From Oscillospiraceae bacterium (GTDB lineage Bacteria > Bacillota > Clostridia > Oscillospirales > Ruminococcaceae): 10,469 bases of DNA. How positions within the stretch are numbered: the first letter of the stretch is position 1; every line of letters starts with the position of its first letter. Below the pieces are notes generated by a model. The model ran no database searches, had not been told where the DNA came from, and was given only the letters and a program-made list of their open reading frames with translations. Below, in pieces: positions 1 through 7,572 of the stretch. Made by a program: the position numbers and the translations under genes. The stretch lies in NCBI GenBank assembly GCA_014796735.1, contig JAAVIG010000134.1:1-10469 (forward strand). Reading direction: 5' to 3'.

Positions 1-1224
1 GTAAAGATACTTAAAGCAAAAAGCAGCTATTCATACGGTAAGATTGAGGAAATATTGACTCCGTCGCCCGATAGGACAGAAAACGACTGTCCAGTTTTCG
101 GAAGGTGCGGCGGCTGTACTTTGCGGCACATTAGCTACGAAGCGGAGACAAGGGCAAAGGAGGGCTTTGTAAGAGACGCTTTTACAAGAATCGGCGGACT
201 TGAACCCGAATTTTTGCCGTTTATTAAAAACGACAATACTGACCGTTACCGTAATAAAGCCCAGTACCCTATAGGCAGGGATAAAGAGGGGAATGTTATC
301 TGCGGATTTTATGCCCCAAACAGCCACAGGATAACTCCCTGCGGCGACTGCGTTTTACAGCCGGAAATTTTTTCGGAGATAGTGAGCTATATAAGAGAAT
401 ATATTCAAAGCAATAAGCTAAGTGTGTACAACGAAGCGGAAAATAAGGGTGTAATGCGCCATATCTGTCTCAGAAAAGGGCATTACAGCGGCGAGATAAA
501 CGTTACCTTGGTGGCAAGGCGAAAAATACCCGAGCTGCAAAGGCTGTCCAAGGAGCTTATGGCAAAATTCCCCGATATAAAGGGCGTTGTGCTTAATATC
601 AACAAGCAGGACACCAACGTTATAATGGGGGACGAGGAGATTTTGCTTGCGGGGACAAGTGAAATTTTTGATACAATGTGCGGAAATACCGTTTCCGTTT
701 CGCCGAGGTCGTTTTATCAGGTCAATACTCCTATGGCGGAAAGGCTTTATAATGCTGCAAGGGAGTTTGCGGAGCCTAAGGATAAGGTTATTGCGGATAT
801 TTACTGCGGTATCGGAACGATAGGGCTTTCTATGGCAAAGGAGGCGAAAAGGGTAATCGGCGTTGAGATAGTGGAAAGTGCGGTGGAGAACGCTGAGAAA
901 AACGCGGAGCTGAACGGGTTTGACAATGCCGAGTTTTACCGCGCTGACGCGGAGAGTGCGGCGGATATTATTAAAAATGCGGGTTTAAAGCCCGATGTGG
1001 TAATACTTGACCCGGCGCGTAAGGGGTGCGAGGGAAGGACTTTGGAGAGTATCGCCGCTCTGGGGGCGGAAAGAATTGTTATGATAAGCTGTAATCCCGC
1101 TACGGCGGCGAGGGATTGTAAGATGTTGAGCGAGCTGGGGTATAGGTGTGAGAAGGTCAGGGGAGTGGATTTGTTTTCGAGGACGGGGCATGTGGAGTGT
1201 GTGGTATTGATGTCGAAAACTTAA
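1..1224 (+). CDS. rlmD: 23S rRNA (uracil-C5)-methyltransferase, RlmD/RumA type (5'-truncated by window edge)
   Basis: SAM-dependent enzyme that methylates C5 of a uracil in 23S rRNA. The frame is open from base 1, so the TTG at 55 is internal. The residues before it (KILKAKSSYSYGKIEEIL) look like the end of an N-terminal TRAM RNA-binding domain; about 50 residues are probably missing compared with the usual ~450. A 4Fe-4S cluster motif CPVFGRCGGC (C-x5-C-x2-C, codons at 88, 106 and 115) is followed by another Cys pair near 340-351. The SAM-binding loop DIYCGIGTIGL lies at about 796-828, the DPARKGC motif at 1009, and the catalytic nucleophile Cys is in SCNP (codon 1090). The terminal HVE probably holds the general base. 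Clostridia carry several paralogs, some of which modify both U747 and U1939 (RlmCD), so the exact target base is uncertain. The gene is complete at its 3' end, with 24 nt to the next start. Confidence 0.9.
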   Translation, partial: VKILKAKSSYSYGKIEEILTPSPDRTENDCPVFGRCGGCTLRHISYEAETRAKEGFVRDAFTRIGGLEPEFLPFIKNDNTDRYRNKAQYPIGRDKEGNVICGFYAPNSHRITPCGDCVLQPEIFSEIVSYIREYIQSNKLSVYNEAENKGVMRHICLRKGHYSGEINVTLVARRKIPELQRLSKELMAKFPDIKGVVLNINKQDTNVIMGDEEILLAGTSEIFDTMCGNTVSVSPRSFYQVNTPMAERLYNAAREFAEPKDKVIADIYCGIGTIGLSMAKEAKRVIGVEIVESAVENAEKNAELNGFDNAEFYRADAESAADIIKNAGLKPDVVILDPARKGCEGRTLESIAALGAERIVMISCNPATAARDCKMLSELGYRCEKVRGVDLFSRTGHVECVVLMSKT

Positions 1225-1248
1225 AAATGAAGCTATGTGGGAGATATA

Positions 1249-1881
1249 ATGAAAAACATAATAACTATACAACACACCCAATCTGAACAGCACATAAATA
1301 AAATGATCGGTTCATGGAACGATTGGGATTTGACCGAGCTTGGAGTCGTCCAAGCTAATCGAATAGGAAAACGTTTATCGGAAGAACTTAAAGGCAAGCA
1401 ATATGTTATGTACTCATCGGATTTATTGAGGGCAAAGCATACTGCGGAAATCATATCTGATCATTTAGAAATTGAACCTATATTTACCGATAATTTAAGA
1501 GAATTTAATTTAGGCGAGGCAATAGGAAAGTCAAAAGAGTGGGCGCGTAATAATTTGAAATGCCCTGTTTGGCCCGGAACCGTTGATTGGACAAAAAATA
1601 TTGACGATAAACCGTTTGCTGGTGCCGAATCAAAATCGGAGGTATGGTATCGTCTTTCATTGTTTTTAGATAAAATATTGACAAACAGTGAGGATAATCT
1701 GATTATAGTTTCCCATGACGGTACATTGAGTTTATTATATGCGTTATGGTTGAGGTTAGATATTAAAATGCTTGAAGCATGTAATTTATCGGGCAAGAGC
1801 GGCGGAGTGTCGTTTTTACGGGAGGATGAAGAAAAAAATCGTATTATATCTCGCTTAAACGATATGCACTATATCAAATAA
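1249..1881 (+). CDS. Histidine phosphatase family protein (phosphoglycerate mutase-like) with QHT in place of RHG
   Basis: A 210-aa cytosolic protein with the histidine phosphatase fold, which acts through a phospho-histidine intermediate. The catalytic His9 lies in IITIQHTQSEQH, where the usual Arg-His-Gly is Gln-His-Thr. The phosphate-pocket Arg61 is in LLRAKHTAE, an acidic residue is present in LREFNLGEA (E85/E90), and the second catalytic His156 is in VSHDGT. WNDWDLTELGVVQA is the typical following segment. I chose ATG 1249 over an in-frame GTG at 1237 because GGGAGA lies 5-6 nt before it. Codons are richer in A and T than in the methyltransferase gene upstream. The substrate cannot be read from sequence; such proteins include sugar-phosphate and nucleotide phosphatases. 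The fold is confident, the function is not. Confidence 0.85.
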   Translation: MKNIITIQHTQSEQHINKMIGSWNDWDLTELGVVQANRIGKRLSEELKGKQYVMYSSDLLRAKHTAEIISDHLEIEPIFTDNLREFNLGEAIGKSKEWARNNLKCPVWPGTVDWTKNIDDKPFAGAESKSEVWYRLSLFLDKILTNSEDNLIIVSHDGTLSLLYALWLRLDIKMLEACNLSGKSGGVSFLREDEEKNRIISRLNDMHYIK

Positions 1882-1898
1882 ACCGGAAGGAAAATTAC

Positions 1899-2483
1899 AT
1901 GAACAAATTATATCACGGCTCAATAACTCCAAACATCAGACAAATAAACCCCATATCCGGGCTCCACAACTCCGACAAAAAAGTCGCATATTTAACCGAT
2001 AATATCCCCTACGCTCTTTTTTACATATGGGATAAAGAACACAATCATTATGAAGGCAAGCATGTGACCGCATGGATAAAAGACGGCACGGCTAATTACG
2101 AGGAGCAGTTTCCCGATCAGCTTAAAGCTTTTTACAAAGGTGTTTCGGGATATTTATACATGGTGCCTTTTGCTTCCGATATTAAAGCGATGGAAAACAG
2201 AGAATGCTTATATTACAGCTCGGAAAATGTAACCGTAGAAAGCTGTGAATATATTTCCGACGTATATAATGAGCTTTTAAAATACGAAGCCACGGGACAA
2301 TTAAAAATTCGGCGTTACAATGAGCAGTCGGAGCAAAGGCAGAATGAGCTGATAGACTTGATAGCCACCGCAATTATAAAAGAAGACTCCTTTAACGATA
2401 AAGCCAAATCGGAATTTTATAAGAGATATTTTGTTAAGGCATGGGAAAAGGCTGTCCAAAAAATAAAAGGAGCAGAAAAATGA
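1899..2483 (+). CDS. Hypothetical protein with ART-like (ADP-ribosyltransferase-fold) N-terminal signature
   Basis: A 194-aa soluble protein with no signal peptide or membrane segment; I do not recognise a named family. It begins LYHGS (residues 4-8), then VAYLTDNIPYALFYI (29-43), an aromatic-rich middle (KAFYKGVSGYLYMVP), then MENRECLYYS (98-107). That order, a His strand, then a Ser/Thr strand followed by an Ala-containing helix, then an acidic strand, is what ADP-ribosyltransferase-fold proteins and 2'-phosphotransferases show. The fold assignment is inference. The C-terminal half is charged and helical (about 120-194). AAGGA at 1887-1891 precedes the ATG by 7 nt. The stop overlaps the next start as ATGA, so it is probably cotranslated with the NTP pyrophosphatase-like gene. 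Alternatives are a metabolic sensor or a toxin-like enzyme. Confidence 0.7.
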   Translation: MNKLYHGSITPNIRQINPISGLHNSDKKVAYLTDNIPYALFYIWDKEHNHYEGKHVTAWIKDGTANYEEQFPDQLKAFYKGVSGYLYMVPFASDIKAMENRECLYYSSENVTVESCEYISDVYNELLKYEATGQLKIRRYNEQSEQRQNELIDLIATAIIKEDSFNDKAKSEFYKRYFVKAWEKAVQKIKGAEK

Positions 2484-3088
2484 TTTTACTTTACGGAACG
2501 GGCAACCTCGCAAAGCTGACCGCCATGAGAAAAAGACTGGAAGCCTTACATATGGAAATCATAGGACTAAAGGACTTGAACAAGGCAATTCCCGATGTAG
2601 CCGAAACAGGAAAAACTCCTCTTGAAAACGCAAGGCAAAAAGCTGTAGCTTATTACGAAGGCTTTCAGATGCCCGTTTTTTCCTGTGATTCGGGACTGTA
2701 TTTTGACAATGTTCCCGATGATGTTCAGCCGGGAGTACATGTAAGAAATGTGAACGGCAAACAGCTTTCGGACGATGAAATGCTGTCATATTATTCGGGA
2801 CTTGCGGAAAAGTACGGTGATCTGACGGCAAGGTATAAAAACGCGATCTGCTTTGTAATGGACAAGAATCACATTTTTGAAGCTATGGAGCCTTCAATGG
2901 AAAGTGAAAGGTTTATTATTTCCTCAAAGCCTCACAAAAACGGGATTGTAAAAAAGGGTTTTCCGTTGGACTGCTTGTCTGTTCATATAAAAACGGGGAA
3001 GTACTATTATGATCTGGCTGAGGAAGAATTGGACAAGGTAGCGGTTGAGGACGGGTTTTTGGAGTTTTTCAAAAGAGTATTGCATTAA
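2480..3088 (+). CDS. Divergent non-canonical purine NTP pyrophosphatase (HAM1/RdgB-like)
   Basis: A 202-aa protein of the HAM1/ITPase fold. Such enzymes hydrolyse dITP, XTP and similar damaged purine nucleotides to monophosphate plus pyrophosphate, keeping them out of DNA and RNA. Visible family marks are the N-terminal GTGNLAKL loop (T/S-x-N-x-x-K, residues 6-13), DVAETGKTPLENARQKA (the Glu/Asn-Ala helix), and SCDSGLYFD, where Asp70 fits the catalytic Asp of the usual DDSGL. PGVHVRNVNGK replaces the canonical PG-(V/I)-x-SARYAG. The C-terminus lacks the usual SHR motif and is hard to align, so substrate specificity may differ. ATG 2480 is preferred over an upstream in-frame start at 2441: AAAGGAG (2466-2472) lies 7 nt before it, and ATGA overlaps the previous stop. 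Confidence 0.8.
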   Translation: MILLYGTGNLAKLTAMRKRLEALHMEIIGLKDLNKAIPDVAETGKTPLENARQKAVAYYEGFQMPVFSCDSGLYFDNVPDDVQPGVHVRNVNGKQLSDDEMLSYYSGLAEKYGDLTARYKNAICFVMDKNHIFEAMEPSMESERFIISSKPHKNGIVKKGFPLDCLSVHIKTGKYYYDLAEEELDKVAVEDGFLEFFKRVLH

Positions 3089-3115
3089 ATCATAACGTTG
3101 AAAGCGGGGATAATT

Positions 3116-3784
3116 ATGAAAACATATTATCTTATTGATTTTGAAAATGTCGGAAACGAGGGTATGAACGGCTGTGAAAGTTTAACATCAAATGATCGTA
3201 TTTATCTTTTTTATACGGAAAATGTGAAAAGTATAGATGTGAATATCATAGGTAATCACGGAAGCGCCAAGTTTTACGTGCTAAAAGTGCCTGTAAGAAA
3301 ACAATCAACGGATATGCACTTAGTTTCATTTCTTGGGTATCTGATAGGAATGAATAAAGACAGTGAAAGCAAGTACGTGATCGTCAGCAAGGATACGGAT
3401 TATGATAATGTTATCAAATTCTGGAAAGAAAAGAAAAAATTATCTGTTTCCAGAGCGGAAAAAATAGCAGGTGCAAAGAAAAAAAGCAATAACGAAAAGA
3501 AGGCTGATAACCAAGGTAAAAAAACCGATGTTCAAGCCCAAAATATCGGTGATATTAAAAAAGATTCTTCCGAAAAAACGACAAAGAGCCAATTAAACAA
3601 TGAAATACAGCAGGAACTGAAGAAAGCCAAGGTTTCGGCAGAGGTAATGGGATTTGTTACGTCTAATGTATTAAAGCACATAGGTCAAAAAAATAATAAG
3701 AATACGGTTTACAGGTTATTTATAGACAAGTACGGTCAAGCACAGGGACTTGATTTATATAAAAGAATAAAAAAATTCCTTTGA
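3116..3784 (+). CDS. PIN/NYN-like putative ribonuclease with Lys-rich linker and C-terminal domain
   Basis: A 222-aa protein. Residues 1-105 look like a PIN/NYN-type metal-dependent nuclease domain: YYLIDFENVGNEG carries D8, then STDMHLVSFLGYL has D66, and VSKDTDYDNVIKFW has D93, D95 and D97. These are the spaced acidic residues expected of the fold. Residues about 113-160 form a low-complexity Lys/Asn/Ser-rich linker, probably disordered. Residues about 161-222 form a compact charged helical domain ending in DLYKRIKKFL that I cannot name. ATG 3116 follows GGGGA (3106-3110), and an in-frame TTG at 3098 is less well placed. The gap to the preceding gene is 27 nt. The gene is visibly AT-rich. 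A role in RNA cleavage is inferred from the fold; partner and target are unknown. Confidence 0.7.
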   Translation: MKTYYLIDFENVGNEGMNGCESLTSNDRIYLFYTENVKSIDVNIIGNHGSAKFYVLKVPVRKQSTDMHLVSFLGYLIGMNKDSESKYVIVSKDTDYDNVIKFWKEKKKLSVSRAEKIAGAKKKSNNEKKADNQGKKTDVQAQNIGDIKKDSSEKTTKSQLNNEIQQELKKAKVSAEVMGFVTSNVLKHIGQKNNKNTVYRLFIDKYGQAQGLDLYKRIKKFL

Positions 3785-3809
3785 ATTTTCATATATTAAG
3801 GAGAAACAT

Positions 3810-4346
3810 ATGATATTATCCGACAATACAATATACAAAATGATACAAAACAGCGAGCTTAAAATATCTCCGCTCGAAAACGAACAAATCCAGCCCGCCA
3901 GCGTTGACATCAGGTTAGGAAACACATTCGGCATAGTGGAGGACTCTCCCGCGGGAATTATAACAATGGACAGCGAAATAAAATACAAAATCATTGAAAG
4001 CGATACATATATTTTGCTTCCCAATCAGTTTGTCCTCGCAACAACAATGGAATATTTTGAGCTTCCCGACGATCTTACCGCCTTTGTTGAGGGGCGAAGC
4101 TCGCTGGGAAGAATGGGTTTGTTTATTCAGAACGCGGGCTGGGTCGATCCGGGCTTTAAGGGTGAGATAACCCTTGAATTGTATAACGCAAATCGCTGCG
4201 CTATCGAGCTGAAAGCGGGGCGAAGAGTCGGTCAGCTTGTTTTTGCCAAAATGGACGCGGCGGCTTTGAACCCATATAACGGCAAATATCAGGGGCAAAA
4301 GAGAGCGACGGGTTCAAGAGTGTATCTGGATAAAGAAATTGTTTGA
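3810..4346 (+). CDS. dcd: dCTP deaminase, possibly the dUMP-forming (bifunctional) type
   Basis: A 178-aa trimeric-fold enzyme that deaminates dCTP and feeds dUTP or dUMP to thymidylate synthesis. MILSDNTI is the family's normal start, and QPASVDIRLG is the second conserved block. EGRSSLGRMGL (residues 94-104) contacts the triphosphate. AGWVDPGFKGEITLEL (109-124) carries Asp113 and Glu123, the latter at the position of the catalytic Glu138 of the E. coli enzyme. The C-terminal lid KYQGQKRATGSR (159-170) resembles that of the bifunctional dCTP deaminase/dUTPase enzymes of mycobacteria and methanogens more than the E. coli enzyme, so direct dUMP formation is plausible but unproven. AAGGAG at 3798-3803 sits 6 nt before the ATG. 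Length is normal and no residue appears missing. Confidence 0.93.
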   Translation: MILSDNTIYKMIQNSELKISPLENEQIQPASVDIRLGNTFGIVEDSPAGIITMDSEIKYKIIESDTYILLPNQFVLATTMEYFELPDDLTAFVEGRSSLGRMGLFIQNAGWVDPGFKGEITLELYNANRCAIELKAGRRVGQLVFAKMDAAALNPYNGKYQGQKRATGSRVYLDKEIV

Positions 4347-4406
4347 AGACAAAAGTTTTTTTATCGAAATTCGGGGCGTTTGCCCTTATTGAAGGAGAAT
4401 CACCCA

Positions 4407-6014
4407 TTGAAAAACATTGTCATAATCGGAGCGGGCCCTGCCGGGCTTACCGCAGCCTATTCGCTTTTGAAAAACAGTGACGAATACAATGTGCAGATAT
4501 TTGAGGAAAGCGGTTTTATCGGCGGTATTTCCAGAACAGAGGAATACAAGGGAAACCGCATAGACATAGGCGGACACCGTTTTTTTTCAAAGAGCCAAGA
4601 GATCATGGATATGTGGTGCGATATACTTCCTTTGCAGGGCGCGCCCTCAAAGGACGATACAGCTTTGGGACGTGAGATTTCATATTCGGGCAATCCCGAA
4701 AACGATCCCGAGATAACCGACAATGTATTTCTCACCCGCACAAGAGTTTCAAGAATATATTACCGCCGCCGTTTTTTCGATTATCCTATTTCGCTTAGGC
4801 CACGCACCTTTATAAACATGGGCTTTGTAAATACCGTAAAGGCGGGCTTCGGCTATATCGGAAGCGTTTTTCACAAGCTGCCCGAAACATCTTTGGAGAA
4901 TTTCTATATAAACCGTTTCGGAAAGCCCTTGTATCAAATGTTTTTTGAGGATTACACCGAAAAGGTGTGGGGTGTTCACCCGTCTCAGATCGCGGCGGAT
5001 TGGGGCGCGCAAAGGGTGAAAGGCTTGTCGGTTGGAAAGGTGATAAAAAACGCCTTGCTGTCTCCTTTTAAAAAGAAGGGAAGCAAGGTTGAAACCTCCC
5101 TTATCGAAAGCTTTTACTATCCCAAATACGGACCCGGACAGCTTTGGGAAAGACTTGCCGAGATAGATAAGGAGCTTGGAGCCGAATTATTTACAAATCG
5201 GTGCGTTGAAAAAATAAATACAAGGGACGGGAAAATTTATTCCGTAACCGTAAGAAATACCGATAAAAGCTCTGCCGAATTTGGCGAGGAGCGGGAAATA
5301 CCCTGCGATCACCTTATTTCTTCAATGCCGATAAAGGACTTGACCGCGGCTCTTGACGACACTCCCGAAGAGGTACGAAAAATTTCCACCGCGCTTCCTT
5401 ATCGTGATTTTATCACGGTGGGACTGCTGCTTGATAAATTGGAAATAGTAAACAAAACCAAAATGAAAACCGTAAACAACAACGTTCCCGACTGTTGGAT
5501 ATACATACAGGACAGGGACGTAAGGCTGGGACGGCTTCAGATCTTCAATAACTGGTCACCGTACATGGTTGACGATATGAACAGGCATATCTGGGTGGGT
5601 CTGGAATACTTCTGCAACGAGGGCGACAGCATGTGGAACAGCTCGGACGGGGACTTTATTACCTTTGCCATAGGTGAGCTTGAAAAGATCGGGATAATAA
5701 AAAAGGAAAGCGTTCTGGACAGCTACATTTCGAGAGTTAAGAAAGCCTATCCCGCTTATTTCGGCACCTATTCGGAATTTGGCAAGGTAAGGGAATATCT
5801 TGATTCTTTTCCCAATCTGTTTTGCATCGGCAGAAACGGGCAGCACCGCTACAATAATATGGATCACTCCATGATGACGGCTGTTACGGCGGCAAGAAAT
5901 ATTATTGAGGGCAATACGGACAAAAGCAATATCTGGAATGTCAACACGGAAAAGGAGTATCATGAGATCGCCGAAAAATCAAAGGACGGTAATAGGAAGC
6001 ACGGCAATGATTAA
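4407..6014 (+). CDS. FAD-dependent oxidoreductase, UDP-galactopyranose mutase/amine oxidase superfamily
   Basis: A 535-aa protein with an N-terminal Rossmann FAD-binding domain: IVIIGAGPAGL (4-14), acidic E33-E34 ending strand 2, then GFIGGISRT (36-44) and IDIGGHRFFSK (52-62), the substrate-side motif of protoporphyrinogen oxidase and UDP-galactopyranose mutase relatives. A C-terminal flavin motif GRNGQHRYNNMDHSM lies at 475-489. It is longer than true Glf mutases (about 370-400 aa), so the reaction is not assigned; oxidation or isomerisation of a nucleotide or lipid-linked sugar fits its neighbours. I chose TTG 4407 because GAAGGAG (4391-4397) lies 9 nt before it, and the coding match begins right there (KNIVIIGAG); an upstream TTG at 4380 would lie before that site. 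The end overlaps the next gene by 53 nt or 8 nt depending on start. Confidence 0.85.
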   Translation: MKNIVIIGAGPAGLTAAYSLLKNSDEYNVQIFEESGFIGGISRTEEYKGNRIDIGGHRFFSKSQEIMDMWCDILPLQGAPSKDDTALGREISYSGNPENDPEITDNVFLTRTRVSRIYYRRRFFDYPISLRPRTFINMGFVNTVKAGFGYIGSVFHKLPETSLENFYINRFGKPLYQMFFEDYTEKVWGVHPSQIAADWGAQRVKGLSVGKVIKNALLSPFKKKGSKVETSLIESFYYPKYGPGQLWERLAEIDKELGAELFTNRCVEKINTRDGKIYSVTVRNTDKSSAEFGEEREIPCDHLISSMPIKDLTAALDDTPEEVRKISTALPYRDFITVGLLLDKLEIVNKTKMKTVNNNVPDCWIYIQDRDVRLGRLQIFNNWSPYMVDDMNRHIWVGLEYFCNEGDSMWNSSDGDFITFAIGELEKIGIIKKESVLDSYISRVKKAYPAYFGTYSEFGKVREYLDSFPNLFCIGRNGQHRYNNMDHSMMTAVTAARNIIEGNTDKSNIWNVNTEKEYHEIAEKSKDGNRKHGND

Positions 6015-7572
6015 CGTCCGCGGAAAGGATTTTATTATAAAAACAGCTGTCCTGTTGATATACGGCACGATCACGCTTATAGGCGCGCTGAATCATGAAA
6101 TGTGGCTGGACGAGGCGCAGGCGTGGGTAATAGCGCGTGATACCGAGCTTTCCGACCTGTTTGCTGTGTTAAAGGCAGAGGGACACCCGCCTCTCTGGTA
6201 CATTATCCTTATGCCCTTTGCAAAGCTTGGATTTCCCGTAGAATACGGCTCCCTTATAAGCTGGTTTTTTATGACAGCGTCCGCGGCAGTGCTTTTGTAT
6301 ATTGTTAAAGCTGATCTTGTTTTAAAAATATCGATACTGTGTTCGTCGGGTTTTTTGTATCTGAATTCCATAATGCTTAGGTCTTACTGTCTTATTCCTC
6401 TTTTGCTGTTCCTCATTGCGGCGGTATATCCGAAGCGAAAGGAGCGTCCCGTTGTTTTGGGTATACTTTTGGCACTGCTTGCCAACACGCATGTTTTTAT
6501 TGCGGGTATAGTTGGAATGATAGGGCTCTACATGCTTTGGGAATTTTTTTCCGACATTAAAAACAACACTCTTGAGCAAAACGCGCGGCGGGGGTTGGGA
6601 CTTCTTACGGCGGGGTTGGGAGTTTTACTGCTTGTTTTGCCGCTTATAGGCTCTGTAAGCGAGAATGAAGCGGTAATATCAGATATTCCGAGTGTAACTT
6701 CAATTTTGCGTACGGCGGTTTTCAGCTTATCAAGAGTTGCCGAGGTGTGTCTGGATTACTCGGAGCTGCCCTTTCCCGTTCCGTTGATTCTTTCGCTGCT
6801 TATACAGTTCGGAGTTGTCTTTATATTCATTTTGTTAAGACACTGGCGAAAGGCGTTGGCGATTGAGATAGGGTTTATCGCCGTATATATTTTGACCTGT
6901 GAGATCTTATGGATTCCGCTTCCCAACAGAACCGCCGTTTATTTGCTTTCGTTCTTTTTCGCTTTATGCTTTACGCAAAGCGAAAAGCCCGTTTACAATA
7001 ACGGAAGAGGGAAACGTTTGATGCTGTCGTCACAGTCCATGAAAAAATTTATAGCCTTTGTTGTTAAATGCGATGAAAACGCTCAAAAAACAATTTCGAT
7101 AATTTTAACGGTGATTTTTGCGGTTACGGTTCCCGTGGGAGTATCGTTTCTGTACAAGGATCTGGGCAGTGAGTTTTGTGCCGCGGGAGGGACTGCGCGG
7201 CTGATTAAGGAAAATCTTGAGGAGGACGCGGTGTTTGTGACATTCTGGCGCGGCTTGCCCGAGCTGTCGGTATATCTGCCGGATAACCTTATTTATTCCG
7301 TGCCCTACGGTGAATTTACCTCTTATATGAAGCTTACTGCTCCCGCCGAAAAAATAGACGCGGAAAAAATATGCGGCGAACTGTCCGAATACAGCCACGT
7401 ATACATTCTGTATCTGACCGATGACGCATTCCCCGATGACAGCTTTATTTTCTCATACAGCGGGGGAATAGCTTACGGTTCAAACAAGCGCTACTTTGCC
7501 GTTTGCAAATACAATGAACAGGAAATATATCACTATGCAGATATATACACAGGTCAGGCCTCTTGGCGCTGA
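5962..7572 (+). CDS. Polytopic membrane GT-C type glycosyltransferase-like protein, copy 1
   Basis: About 536 aa with roughly ten hydrophobic segments; the first is about residues 25-43. Just after it, outside the membrane, lies NHEMWLDEAQAWVIARD (44-60). Its Asp-Glu pair (D50/E51) matches the acidic catalytic motif in the first external loop of GT-C enzymes, which use polyprenyl-phosphate sugars. GHPPLWY follows at 74-80, also typical. Later conserved blocks are LRSYCLI, YPKRK, ANTH and a PNR tripeptide. The last TM segment is followed by a soluble domain of about 130 residues, probably extracellular. ATG 5962 has AAAGGAG (5951-5957) but only 4 nt spacing; ATG 6007 (521 aa), inside the oxidoreductase stop region, is a reasonable alternative. 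It is paralogous to the next gene. The acceptor and sugar are unknown. Confidence 0.82.
   Translation: MRSPKNQRTVIGSTAMINVRGKDFIIKTAVLLIYGTITLIGALNHEMWLDEAQAWVIARDTELSDLFAVLKAEGHPPLWYIILMPFAKLGFPVEYGSLISWFFMTASAAVLLYIVKADLVLKISILCSSGFLYLNSIMLRSYCLIPLLLFLIAAVYPKRKERPVVLGILLALLANTHVFIAGIVGMIGLYMLWEFFSDIKNNTLEQNARRGLGLLTAGLGVLLLVLPLIGSVSENEAVISDIPSVTSILRTAVFSLSRVAEVCLDYSELPFPVPLILSLLIQFGVVFIFILLRHWRKALAIEIGFIAVYILTCEILWIPLPNRTAVYLLSFFFALCFTQSEKPVYNNGRGKRLMLSSQSMKKFIAFVVKCDENAQKTISIILTVIFAVTVPVGVSFLYKDLGSEFCAAGGTARLIKENLEEDAVFVTFWRGLPELSVYLPDNLIYSVPYGEFTSYMKLTAPAEKIDAEKICGELSEYSHVYILYLTDDAFPDDSFIFSYSGGIAYGSNKRYFAVCKYNEQEIYHYADIYTGQASWR

Noticed and set aside
55..1224. TTG at 55 as the start of the rRNA methyltransferase
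   Set aside because: The frame is open to base 1 and the residues before it look like the end of a TRAM domain, so the gene begins outside the window.
985..1293. Long open frames on the minus strand opposite the genes (for example here and at 5556-5963)
   Set aside because: They lie opposite well-supported coding sequence, have no family resemblance, and have skewed His/Ser/Arg-rich composition expected of shadow frames.
3810..4346. dCTP deaminase as a known anti-phage defence enzyme
   Set aside because: Some dCTP deaminases defend against phages, but this one has the normal housekeeping length and motifs and no extra domain.
4347..4406. Terminator between the dCTP deaminase and the oxidoreductase
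   Set aside because: A T run and a weak GGGC-GTTT-GCCC stem are present but in the wrong order and too weak; read-through is likely.
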